A DNA stretch of 64,000 nt from Glandiceps talaboti (Eukaryota; Hemichordata; Enteropneusta; Spengelidae): positions 12,147,543-12,211,542 of the forward strand of contig NC_135562.1 in assembly GCF_964340395.1 (NCBI RefSeq). Reading direction: 5' to 3'. Made by a program: the position numbers and the translations under genes. Positions 23,466 to 36,734 of this stretch are shown in pieces (position 1 is the stretch's first letter; the number at the start of each line of letters is the position of its first letter). A model generated the notes under the pieces. That model ran no database searches, was not told the DNA's origin, and saw only the letters and a list, made by a program, of their open reading frames with translations.

Positions 23466-26400
23466 CAGTTTTAATCTGGTTATATTTGACGGTTGAAGTA
23501 TTAGTTATATACTCCCTTTTTCACAAACCAGAAGTTTAGAGTTTGTTATTAGTATTCGTTATTTATTTGTTTATTTATTTATTTATTTATTTATTTATTG
23601 TTTGTTTGTTTGTTTATTAATGCATTCATTTTATGTATTTGTTTGTTTATTTATTTATTTATTTATTTATTTGTATGTATGTTTATTTGCTTGTATTTAT
23701 TTCTATTGTATTTTAGTTTGTTATTTTTTCTTCTTTGATATGCAACCTTTAGGTTTACTTTTTGACTTCTGGCAATTAAATATAATTATATAGAAAAAAT
23801 TAACTCGTTAGAGGCAAAGTATATAACGCCAATAAACTATTTAAATCACGTCAAAGCGATACCAGTATTGGTCTTTGTTAAAGTGCAGGACAAATGGCAT
23901 CGAAGTTAGACGTTGGTCTATTGTGTGTGCAAAGATCAGTACAACATTTCCTTGTCAAAACCTTTCAAACGATATTAATAATAATAATAATAATAATAAT
24001 ATATACTTTATTATCCAATATATCTCTTGATGACATACAATTATTAAAATCTGTAACTTTTGGCGGACTACACCATGCACGTACACCTATTGATTGTACA
24101 TGAATGATTGAGCATTGGAGTGGAATACAAAACACTACCCGTATGTCCTGACAAGACCGCCTCGCACACCCACACATAACTTGTAATGTTTACAAAATAC
24201 TACCTGTCCTGACAAGATCGCACATCACACACCTACTTATATATATTAATTTGACTCCTTGTATAACAACAGCGTTAATATAAAATTCTCGATATGTGAT
24301 AGCTTCATCGTAGATTAAACCATGCAAGCGAAGTTTTATCCACGTTAGTTTTAACAATGTAATTTCTACTATGGATACAATTATTTCGTGTTTAAAAAAC
24401 AAACGATGGAATAGATGCTTAGGCCTAATTTAAAAATTGTGTGATTCCGATTACGCTTAATTTTAGAATAGGTGGGGTAGATAGATTTTTTATTTTCATT
24501 TTATCATATTTTTTCTGTGCGAGTGTCAAGTTAAGGTTTTCCATTCTTTTCCTTTGTCTCTGTGTTGTTTAATTCTTCCTATCAGATGTACAGCCATTAC
24601 AGATTGGAAGAACAGTTTTATTTTGTCTTTTAAAGTTGTTGGCAGTTTCCGCATTCACTATATCTTGTGAGACTTCACCATGTTTATGATTTTATTATTT
24701 TTTTCTCCAATACGTAAAAAATGTTTAGGGTCGGCAGTGAAAAGCCATGTTGTGTCGGGTAAACGGAACCAAACAATTATTTTGTTAGACCTTGATAACA
24801 AACAGAAGTCTATTTCCAGTAGACGGTAACTTCATCGAAATAATCCTCATTATGTCTCATAGCATCGAACAATTGTGTGTTGGTCTGAGATTATGGAAAA
24901 TTCAAGTTAAAAAGAACTTTCAGTGTGGTTTCCTTCAAGGGACAATGATAGATATGTCGATTGAAATATAAGGCTGTCTTAATTCACCAACTGTACGCCC
25001 GTGATGTATCCCGACAGATCTGGTCAAGCTGACTATGGATGAATGGCTGATAATGCTGAATTGATATAAACATAAGATTGTTCTAGTAAATGTATGATGT
25101 CTAGCTATCAACCCTGTGCGTCTCATAAGAGAAAAAAGTATACTGAAATGGCGTCTAAAATGAACTTTGGTCTTACAATTTTGCCAATGGCTAGGCGCTA
25201 GTTGGTGTTGCTGTAAGACTGTACATTGTACAATGTAAGCGTCACAAAACGTATGAGCAGCTTTCACTTTCTCTAATCGTCCGTGTCTTAAAGCACTAAC
25301 CTTAAGAATCTTCTTCTCTAGGCCCTACTTTGTAGATCTTTATGGCATTAGTGAATCAAAACTAAAAATAACGAATGAAATGCCTGTCATTTCAAGATCT
25401 CACTTTATCACACCAAAAGTTAAGTTCTGTATGTACACTAACCGAGTTATTTGTTCACAACAGACAAGACCTATGATTGCTTCATCTTAGATATAGCTAT
25501 CCCAGGATTCATAGCAAAGTGTTATCGATACATGATTTTTATCGACATTCCACTCTTGAATACAAATATTTTCCCACTTCAGAAAATAGTGCTTTATGCA
25601 GATACTCACTGTGCTATGCTGTTTACTAGAAACAAACTTTAAAGGTTTATTTGCCGAAATAATCCAACACATTATGGTAAAGTTGAAGAATTATTCCTTA
25701 ACTACGAAACATTACTGCTTTCCAATCTAGCGTGACGTCCTATAATAGTCTAACTTTTCATCGCAAACTGATAACCTGGACCTGGAGAATCTAGTCATCC
25801 ACACAACATTAATTACAATGCTATCTACATTAACGTTGATAACCACAATATTGACGTTGATTGTAATTATTTCTATGTTATGGGAAGTGCAAGATATTAG
25901 AAATAAAGAAGCTGTTTTCGACTTCAACATTCCAGAAGTACTGTTAAGAAGTGGGTGATACCTGTAAGTTTTCAAATCGATATGTTTAGCTTGTTGAAAT
26001 TGTAACCATGGCAACTTGAATCATATCAATTTTGAATCGGAAAACTACAAAATTTACAGTGACTTGTTTACCGTTGACCACGGCTAGGTACATTTATACT
26101 ACGACATTTTGTCAATAAGTAACTTTATAATAATTAGTACAAATAAGAGGGTGGCTTTGTTGCCAAGTATCACAAGCATTGTTGACTTTTCATGATCGAT
26201 CGTATGGAAACTTCTTGTAACTTAAATCCAACAGGCAGACGGATTTGTAGTACATGTGGTGTTTTGAAAAAAAACTAACTGTTGTTTTGAAGATCTACCG
26301 GAGTTATTATTTATCAGCGCGGTACCAACAGGGAGACTTATAGTGTAGTACATGTGATGGTTTGATAAAAACTACGTGGTGTTTTGGAGATCGACCGGAA

Positions 26401-27190
26401 TTATTAGTTAACACCATGGTACCAACAGGGAAATTTAGGAAACCTTCAGTATTTACAGGGGAGGGACGGAGAAAAATCACACATTGTCTTTTAAGTAAAA
26501 CGTGACCCCCATTCTCCATTTGTAAATATTTACCCTCCAATTTGTTACATTTTGTAAAACATGACCCTCCCCATGACAGTTGCATGCACTGAACGTTAAT
26601 GAATCTTCCCATTATATATATATGTATACATACAAATCAAATGATTTTGACTTTTGCAATATTTGTACAGACAAACAGTAAAAGACATTCATTGATACTG
26701 TTAGTGATTAGGAGAAATGGTATACTCAATAAAATGCATTGTTTTATTAAACAATTTTCTTACAATATATATGTATTTGTACTTTGGCATGTAAAGTACT
26801 CGTAAAGTGCTTATCTCACTTTTACATCTCAAAACACACAAAAAGAAATTGACAATAATTGAATCTTCAATATGGCCACAAAACTACGGATTGTAAATGT
26901 AACCCTCCCCGAAACATTATAATGCAAAATATGACCCTCCCCCAAGAAGAGGTTTGTAAGAAATGACCCCCTCCCCCCCCTCCGATTCCTCCGGTCCTCC
27001 CCCTGTAGAACTGAAGGCTCCCTTATCAGCAGTACAGATGATGGCTGAACATTAGAATGAAATCTTGTCATTTAAAGATGACACTTCATCACATCCCAAG
27101 TTAACTTGTATACGTATATGACCGGACTTATTAATTCGCACCAGACAAGACTTATGATTGCTTCATCCTGGATATACCTATCCCAGGATT
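23466..27190. repeat. Dispersed long repeat, copy at 23.5-27.2 kb
   Basis: After a TTTA-rich tract (23,560-23,720), the segment matches 8,050-10,780 and 28,610-30,330 (AACGCCAATAAACTATTTAAAT, GGTCGGCAGTGAAAAGCC, GGCGTCTAAAATGAACTTTG). An AAT run at 23,973-24,002 is private to this copy. The end (26,040-27,180) matches 9,880-10,740. No reading frame is conserved among copies. Confidence 0.8.
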
Positions 27191-27204
27191 CATAGTAAAA
27201 TATT

Positions 27205-28361
27205 ATGGATATTGAAAGAGGTCAGTAGGTTCGGTTTACTTAATAATAAATACAGCCCTCTAAAATACTTTATATCACCTAGATAAAATAGATAACCGAC
27301 CAATACTATGTAATGGATTTCATGAAAGTCAGAGAAAATATTGCTATACAATGTTTTGGTCAAATTAAAGAAATTGGTGTACTCAATACGATGCATTAAG
27401 AGTGGTCAGTCGGTTTTTCAAAATATGACAGACATACTTGGGTTGACAAGTAGACATGTCGGTAGCATCAATAACTACTCCCTTGTTCTCGGGCTATGTC
27501 CTTCTCGTTAGTTTGTAATCTATATATGCACAGGTGTCATATCTGCTATTACATATGCCATGTCTGTAGAATGTTTAGCAGGATATTAACAATCATACCA
27601 CCTGTTATGGTATTGCATAGAAAGATCACCAATATAGCATGGAGACTTCCCAATGAAGTTGATACTGATGACTTCACTATTAATTAAATATTTGCAAACC
27701 CAGGGGAGACTAATGCTCTTTGGCAAAAACTCTTGACAACATTCCTTGTGTTCATCTATAAATTTGTTTATACCAGATGTTTCTAATCTTGGACAATTTG
27801 GTAACTTTGAGTGGATAATTGTTATCATACATGTACATTTTATCACATCCTGTCTGACAGCATAGTTGATTCCTGAGATGCTGGGCATGTTGAAAAGTAC
27901 CCTATCTGTACTCAACCCCCATCCATTGTATAACTTGCAAGAACGGTGGCGGTCACGGAATGGGAAGGCTTCAAACATTAACATTCCCAAAAATAACACG
28001 CCACAATATGGATTTTTAGAAACAAATCAAAACATTATGTACATCTTCATCGTCAAGAAGAAGAAAACGTTTCAAACTTTTCAATCACAACCGTACAGAT
28101 GACTGAAATGAATAAACATTTCAAAAAACATGAGGGCAATTTATTGACTATGAAAGCCGTGTTTTCTTGATGAATAAGAACATCGGAAAGGGAATGGGAA
28201 TTAAAACTATGCACCACTTAGATATCCCGATTATTTCCAAGGGGTACTTGTAGTTGAAATAGGTATTTCAGTACTTTTTATATTTAACGGTTGAAGTACT
28301 AGGTATATACTCCCTTTTTAACAACAAACCAGAAGTTTGGAGTTAAAATTTTTGTTACTAT

Positions 28362-28432
<71 letters not shown>

Positions 28433-31400
28433 TTTGTGTATGTATGTATGTATGTATGTATGTGTGTGTTTGTTTGTTTGTTTGTTTGTTTGTTTATTTA
28501 TTTATTTATCTATTTATTTCCATATTAATTTCATATTTTTTTCTTCTTTGATACGTAACCTTTTGGTTTTCGTTTTTGCTTCTGGCCATTAAATATAATT
28601 ATATAGAAATATTTTAACTCGTTACAGGCAAAGTGTATAACGCCAATAAACTATTTAAATCACGTCAAAGAGATAGTGGTATTGGTATTATTTTAAAGTG
28701 CAGGACAAATTGCGTCGAAGTCAGACTATTGTGTGTGCAAAGATAAGTACGACATTACAAGAAATATGTCACTGTCATGTTGTGTTACGTCAAAATACAA
28801 TGTATCACCAATCTGTGGTCAAGTCATCCAGTAAGGTATTTACCTCGTCAAAACTTTTGAAACGACAACTCTTGATGACAACGCTTAAAATCTTTAACTT
28901 TTAGCGGATTACATCATGCACGTACACTTATTGGTTGTAAGTGAATGATTGATCATTGGAATGGAATACAAAACACTACCTGTCCTGACAAGATCGCACA
29001 TCACACACCTACTTATATATATATTAATTTGACTCCTTGTATAACAACAGCGTTAATAATTCTCGATATGTGATAGTTTTATCGTAGTTTAAACCAGGCG
29101 AATTTTTATCCACGTTAATTTTAACAACGTAATTTCTACTATTGATGCAATTATTTCGTGTTTAAAAAACAAACGATGGAATAGATGTTTAGGCCTAACA
29201 AAAAAAAATTGTGTGATTCCGATTACGCTTAATTTTAAAATAGGTGGGGTTGGTAGATTTATTTTTTATTTTTACCTTATTATATCTTTTATGTGAGAGT
29301 GTCTAGTTCAGGTTTTGAATTGTTTTTCCAAGTGGTCTCTGTGTTGTTTATTTCTTCCTATCAGATGTACAGCCATTACAGATTGAAAGAACAGTTTATA
29401 TTGTATTTTTAAGTTGATGGCAGTTTCTGCATCCACTATTTCTCTTGAGACTTCACAATGTTTGCGATTTTATTTATTTTTTTCTCGAATACGTAAAAAA
29501 AAAATTAGGGTCGGCAGTGAAAAGCCATGTTGCGTCTGGTGACCGGAACCAAACAATTATTGTTAGACCTTGATAACAAACAAGTCTATTTCCAGTAGAC
29601 GGTAACTTCTTGAAATAATCCTCATTATGTCCCAGGGCACCGAACAATTGTGTATTGTTCTGATATTATGGAAAATTGAAGTTAAAAAGAACTTTCAGTG
29701 TGGTTTCCTTCAAGGGACAATGATAGATATACGATTTAAATATAAGGCTTCCTTAATTCACCAACATTACGCCTGTGATGTATCCCGACAGATCTGGTCA
29801 AGCTGATTATGGGTGAATAGCTGATAATGCTGAATTGACATAAACATAAGATTGTTCTTAGGAAATATATGATGTCAATCAACCCTGAGCGTCTCACAAG
29901 AGAAAAAAAAGTATACTGAAATGGCGTCTAAAATGAACTTTGGTCTTACAATTTTGCTAATGGCTAGGCTCTAGTTGGTGTTGCTGTAAGACTGTACATT
30001 GTATAATGTAAGCGTCACAAAACGTATGAGCAGCTTTCAGTTACCCTAATCGAATTTGAACTTGCCTTAAAACACTAACCTTAGGAATCAACTTCTCTAG
30101 CCCCTCCTTGTAGATCTTTGTGGCATCAATGTGTCATGTACTCATATTCCCCGCACATTTTCACATCAAAACTAAAAATAACGTTACTTCTTCAACAAAA
30201 GACAAGTCGACCTTACATGACCTTTGACTCACGTAAATTTCTAAACTGAGATCAATAAATATGTAACTACCAGGCACTGACCAATTGCAACCCATTGTAC
30301 GGCAGTGGTGAAAAAACAAATTGAACAATGTACAAGGAAACCCAAGATAACATCAAAAGACAAGAACAGTTCTTCCTGATTAAATGAAATTTTAAAAATC
30401 CTATCATAGAAACACAAACATTTAAATCATCGAAACATAATTCCTTCCCAATCTAGTGTGAAGTCTCGTGTGCTTATATATTATTTTCTTAGTTAAATTA
30501 TGATCATGGAAAACTTGAATAATATAAATTTTGAAATGGAAAGCTAAGGAATTTACTAGTTTTCTGTTTACCATGTATACGTATAGGTACATTCACACTA
30601 CGAATTTTTGTCATAAATAATTTACAAATAAGCGGGTGACTTTGTTGACAATTGTCACGAGAAGTGTTGACTTTTCATGATCAATCGTATGAAAAGTTCT
30701 TGTAACTTAAATCCAGTAGGCACACTTAGTGGTAGTACGTGTGATGAAAAAACTACCTGTCGTTTTGGAGATCTACTGGAGTTATTATTTGTTACCATGG
30801 TACCAACAGGGATACTTATTGGTAGTACGTGTAATGGTTGGACGTTGGAATGAAATGCTACAAACGACATGTCGTTTTAAGACCAAACACCATCCCCTCC
30901 AAAGTTAATAGTAACTTGTGCATGTACGCGACCAGACATAATATTCGTTCTCACCGGACAGGACGTATGATTACCTCAGTGTGGATATAGCTATCCCAGG
31001 ATTATCAGCAAAGTTTTATCGATATATAATTTTTATCGACACTCCACTCTTGAATGTTACTACATTTTTTGTATTTTCTTATTTTCAGAAAGCGATGCTT
31101 TATGCCGGAAATGTTTACTGGCAATAAACCTTAACGGTTTTAACTTTTAATTTCGAAATAATCAAACTTATAAACATATTATGATAAATTAAAAAATTGA
31201 AGTTAAAATGAGTGATTCCTTAATTATAAAATTAGTTTGGTTTTCTTCAAGACACAATGGTAGAAATACCACTAAAATATAGGACTGGCTTAATTCACCG
31301 ACTTTACGCCCATACGTTGTTCAGAGACGGAGTCTGGTCAAGTTGACCATGAGTGAATCGGTGATAATGCTGAATTGAAATAAACATGAGAATATTGTCA

Positions 31401-33795
31401 ACTCATAGTAAATGTATGATGTCTATCAACCATCAGAGTCTCATAAGAGATAAAAAAAAAGTATACTGAAATGGCGTCTTAAGTGGACTTTGGTCTTATA
31501 GTTTTGCTAATGGCGAGGTTCTGGTGTTGCTGTAAGAGCGTACAACGTACAATATAAGCGCCATAAAACGTATGAGAAGCCTTGATCAGTTACTGTAATC
31601 GTACATACCTTAAAACACTAACCTTAAGAATCAACGTCTGTAGCCTCTCATTTGTAGATCTTTGTGGCATCAGTGTGTCATGCACTCCTCATATTTCCCG
31701 CACTTTTTCCTATCAACATCTTCTTCAACAAAGACAAGTCGACCTTACACGACCTTTGACTCACTTGAATGTCCAAACTGTGGTCATAAATACATAAATG
31801 TGTAACCGCCAGGCTACCCAACAATGCCAAACGGGTTGGTGGTGAACGGATTGAAACGAATTGAATAACACACAAGAAAACCCAAAATAACATCAGAAGA
31901 CACGAAAACCCTTTCTCGATTGAACAAAATATCAACAATCCGAACATAGAAGCAAAAAAATGTAAATTATCGAAACTTTATTCCTTCCAGCCTAGTGTGA
32001 CGTCATCTAGTAATCTAACTTACAACACCAACTAATAACCTGGACGTTATCTTGACTTGGTATAATGTGGTCCTCTACACAACATTAATTACAATACTAT
32101 TGGCATTCACGTTGCTAAACGGCAAAGTACATACCCAACAAAACTGTGCCTTCAAGAAGACTTGTTTATTCTATTTTATTTGAATTTATTTGGTAATTCA
32201 ATCGTGTCTTGTTCTTGGAAATATTATGCTAAAGTTGGTCCAGTGACTGTAAAGTTATTGGTAGAAGTGGAAATAATCGTTTTTTGAGGAATCATATTCA
32301 GGGTCTGAAATTCTCGAGAGGGTGTGTGTGTGTGGGGAGGGGGTGGCAGCACCCTTTCCCATACCCTCAATGTGGTGACAAGACAGTTTTATTAATGACA
32401 GTGGTTACTTCAGTATTTGTTACTACTCTCATTTCATGAGGATCATTATTGAAGGAGAAACAGTTTTCAGAATGGATGGGGCTGGCTTGGGAATGTTAAA
32501 ATAATAAATTATCAAAATCTGTAGTTCTCAGATTTTCTTTCTTGTGATCTACAAATTATGTTAATTTCCCTTCATCAGTGATAAGGAACCCCATCTCATA
32601 TAAGATTCATACAAATAGTTGCATTTAGAATATAATCTTTAATAAATTTCATCTTTGAAAGATAGAAAAAGTTAAAAAAAATTAAAAAGATCCAGAACAA
32701 ATATAAACACGGAAGACATTAAAGAAACCCAAAATTATGGAATATTTAGAAGTGATAGTTGACTGGTGGCGCTATTCTAGTATCAAACACATCAAAGACA
32801 ATACAGTGTTCCTTAATACAAACCTGTGTCTCTTCAAAGTCAAATATATCCTTCAGAAAACCCACTGTAAACCAGTACTTGCCGTTAAAGACATGTGGAA
32901 AGCAAGGAATATTGAAAACTTTTATAAAACTGTGGCGACGGAACGTATATTGCATTGATTTTTTTAATTTTTTTTTATAGTAGTTGACTTTTCAATGTAG
33001 CGCTTACTTTGAACAGCGCCCTCTATAGTTAAAACTACCATCGTATGATCACCCATGAACAAACCTTTTTTTGCCATTTTACAACAAACACCATAGTCTA
33101 TCTGCTAGACCTCGGATGTTCTTCCGATAGAATACGACACATGACCGAACATCGCTATCGAGGATGGAACATCCATGGTTGGGCAAGCCCTCACTGCGAA
33201 CTTCGTTCGCTTATAGTATCGAAAGAAAGCCCGAACGTCTAGCAGCAAGACCACAAACACCACTGTATCCTTTTTTACAATGTACTTCTTCAGTCATCAT
33301 GTTTTCATTGTTATTAGTAAAATAAAGCATGGTAAAGCTGTACTTTAATCATAGCAAGATTGTCTTGTGTTCTAATACAAACAAATACACCTGTATTTCA
33401 ATGACATTTGAACTTGACTATATCAACCACAACCAATACTGAAATGATTGTACCTGGTTCTGACTAGTCTAGAAACTAGCCGTTGGGTTTGAATCTTATG
33501 ATCTCTCTCACCCCGTCTAGGTCAATGAGAAATCATAAACCAAAATTTGATGATGTATTCAAATGAGTAACACCCCCCTCCCCCTCAAACTGTTAGAATG
33601 AGGTAAACACTGTATAAGTATTGTTCTGATAGTATACACAAATGTTCCATATTTGGACATCATGTAATAAACTTTTACTTATTACTGGTCAGAATTCTGT
33701 GATTGATTAACAAAGATATGATGTTAATTTAATGACATGTGGATGGCTTTCTTTGTGAATTTAAAATTTCATCTCAGGACCTCATTGAGCTAGAC
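27205..33795. repeat. Large duplicated non-coding block, left copy
   Basis: This 6.6-kb block is collinear with 56,700-64,000. It starts at GGTTCGGTTTAC and passes through the 27.3-28.3 kb segment, a TTTA/GTAT/GTTT microsatellite (28,358-28,515), the 28.6-30.3 kb segment and the 30.5-33.8 kb segment. Landmarks shared by the two copies include GTGATTCCTTAA, CATTGGTCTTATA-like stretches, TATCAACATCTTCTTCAACAA and ATAAGGAACCCCATCTCATA. It contains the uninterrupted site (32,441-32,456) of the transposon that sits at 61,051 in the other copy. No conserved protein frame was found, so it may be a large non-autonomous element or a segmental duplication. Confidence 0.8.
32755..33035. repeat. MITE-like segment with inverted GGCGCT ends
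   Basis: TTGACTGGTGGCGCTATTC near 32,759 and, on the opposite strand near 33,030, ACTATAGAGGGCGCTGTTC form imperfect inverted ends about 270 bp apart. The same pair occurs near 63,153 and 63,420, and a lone related end (CGACTGGTGGCGCTGTTC) near 51,928. It may be a short inverted-repeat element. The ends also resemble CTCF core sites. Confidence 0.4.
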
Positions 33796-35075
33796 ATTAG
33801 GGTAAAGAGAGATCTTCAGATTCACACTCAATGACTAATCTTTAAACTAGGTTCTGATGTTTAAACACATAGACACACACAGACTCTTCCCCCCCCCCCC
33901 ACACACACACGTGACACACATGCTTGAGAACTGGGCTACCATTGGTACACAATTGTCTAATATTTGGATCCTTTCTCAACACAATCATCATTAACACCCC
34001 CCCCCCCTACACACACACACGATCATCACCAACACCACTTTCATTCAGTTCCAAATTTACATACACAATGCAACTTAGCACACCATTCCTTTTAAAAATC
34101 AGTAGTTGACATAGCAAAGATTATATATATATATTCACCTTGTCATTGGCAAGAAATTCAAACCACAAGGGAATATTTCAACATATCCTTCAAATCTTTA
34201 TTTTCAATTAATGTAAGGTAATCCAAAGTTGCAAAATATAGTATTCTACATGTGTATAAATGTTCAGTTAATAAAGTTGGTAAATTTCATCAAAACCATG
34301 CATGAAAACTTCCTTTATTAAAAACAGTTACAGTTGACAACTTGTATATAAGCTTCAAGTGAACAAAACTCTTCACAATGTTTCAAATTTAAACGTGAAT
34401 GGGCTCAAGTAAAAGAAACTCTACAACAAATACACACATACTACACTAAAATCTATTATACAGTAAAACTATATCATTTCTAAGGTCTAAGTATTATATA
34501 TATACCAGAGATTACTTGCACTGGTACATGCACATACTAGTGGTATTTTCACTGCAGTGCAATACCAAAACATTATGGCATACCCGTATGCAAATGATAT
34601 GCAAATGAGGGCACAACATGACTTGAATACATGTTTCACTTGAAAAAATGACAAATGTCATATCAAAAGTAAAGTAAAGTATGAATAAAAAACTTCCATC
34701 ATTGTTGAAAATGTTTCTAGTTTACAATTTATATATAATATTCAGAACATTTTCAGTGAATGAAATAAGTAAATATACTTCAATGTACATTGTATGACAT
34801 GAATGGGCTCAGGTAAACAAAGTTACAAAAATCTTTGTATACATGAATATAGACTTTCAAAAATATATTGGTCTGTGTAATATTTACATAACAAATACTT
34901 CTCTGAGTATTTACAATACAGTACAACATGGTATAGTACAAAATATCAAATAGAGTACAATACATTGGCAGTGATGGAGTGACATCTGATAATGTCAGTA
35001 TTCTCAGCAGGCTAGAAAATACATTGTGTTAAGGTTTAGTACAGTACAGTAAAGTGCAATGTGTTGTATTGCATG
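33796..35075. other. Non-coding spacer with C-run and CA repeats
   Basis: C-runs with CA repeats occur at 33,889-33,910 and 33,998-34,021. The rest to 35,075 is AT-rich with no supportable gene or element. Confidence 0.5.
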
Positions 35076-36625
35076 TATCTCAAATTCAGAAATGACAGTC
35101 CATGCTGAGATCTATCTTAACCTAAGTTGTAACAGTTCAGTGAGAAGGGTTATATCTCAGATTCAGAAATGACAGTCCATGCTGACATCTATCTTAACCT
35201 AAGTTGTAACAGTTCAGTGAGAAGGGTTCTATCTCAGATTCATAAATGACAGTCCATGCTGAGATCTATCTTAACCTAAGTTGTAACAGTTCAGTGAGAA
35301 GGGTTCTATCTCAGATTCATAAATGACAGTCCATGCTGAGATCTATCTTAACCTAAGTTGAAACAGTTCAGTGAGAAGGGTTGTATCTCAGATTCATAAA
35401 TGACAGTCCATGCTGAGATCTATCTTAACCTAAGTTGTAACAGTTCAGTGAGAAGGGTTCTATCTCAGATTCAGAAATGACAGTCCATGCTGAGATCTAT
35501 CTTGATCTAAGTTGTAACAGTTCAGTGAGAAGTGTTGTATCTCAGATTTAGAAATGACAGTCCATGCTGAGATCTATCTTGATCTAAGTTGTAACAGTTC
35601 AGTGAGAAGGGTTGTATCTCAGATTCAGAAATGACAGTCCATGTTGAGATCTATCTAGATATCTTAACCTAAGTTGTAACAGTTCAGTGAGAAGGGTTGT
35701 ATCCCAGATTCAGAAATGACAGTCCATGCTGAGATCTATCTAACCTAAGTTGTAACAGTTCAGTGAGAAGGGTTGTATCTCAGATTCAGAAATGACAGTC
35801 CATGCTGAGATCTATCTTAATCTAAGTTGTAACAGTTCAGTGAGAAGGGTTGTATCTCAGATTCATAAATGACAGTCCATGCTGAGATCTATCTTAACCT
35901 AAGTTGTAACAGTTCAGTGAAAAGGGTTGTATCTCAGATTCACAAATGACAGTCCATGCTGAGATCTATCTTAACTTAAGTTGTAACAGTTCAGTGAGAA
36001 GGGTTGTATCTCAGATTCACAAATGACAGTCCATGCTGAGATCTATCTTAACCTAAGTTGTAACAGTTCAGTGAGAAGGGTTGTATCTCAGATTCAGAAA
36101 TGACAGTCCATGCTGAGATCTATCTTAACCTAAGTTGTAACAGTTCAGTGAGAAGGGTTGTATCTCAGATTCATAAATGACAGTCCATGCTGAGATCTAT
36201 CTTAACCTAAGTTGTAACAGTTCAGTGAGAAGGGCTGTATCTCAGATTCATAAATGACAGTCCATGCTGAGATCTATCTTAACCTAAGTTGTAACAGTTC
36301 AGTGAGAAGGGTTGTATCTCAGATAGATTCAGAAATGACAGTCCATGCTGAGATCTATCTTAACCTAAGTTGTAACAGTTCAGTGAGAAGGGTTATATCT
36401 CAGATTCATAAATGACAGTCCATGCTGAGATCTATCTTAACCTAAGTTGTAACAGTTCAGTGAGAAGGGTTGTATCTCAGATTCATAAATGACAGTCCAT
36501 GCTGAGATCTATCTTAACCTAAGTTGTAACAGTTCAGTGAGAAGGGCTGTATCTCAGATTCATAAATGACAGTCCATGCTGAGATCTATCTTAACCTAAG
36601 TTGTAACAGTTCAGTGAGATGGGTT
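35076..36625. repeat. 77-bp minisatellite, about 20 copies
   Basis: The unit runs from ATCTCAGATTCAGAAATGAC through CCATGCTGAGATCTATC to TAACAGTTCAGTGAGAAGGG. Copies differ by only a few substitutions and occasional small indels, for instance an extra ATCTAG near 35,650. Such uniformity means recent homogenisation. Within each unit ATCTCAG and CTGAGAT form a small inverted pair. Confidence 0.95.
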
Positions 36626-36734
36626 GCATTACAATCTGCATCATCACTGATATCATTCTGATGACCAGCCTAAAATGTAACACTTCAATGAGAAAGTTAA
36701 AACTTATACATTTGTACATGTAACTTACATGCAA

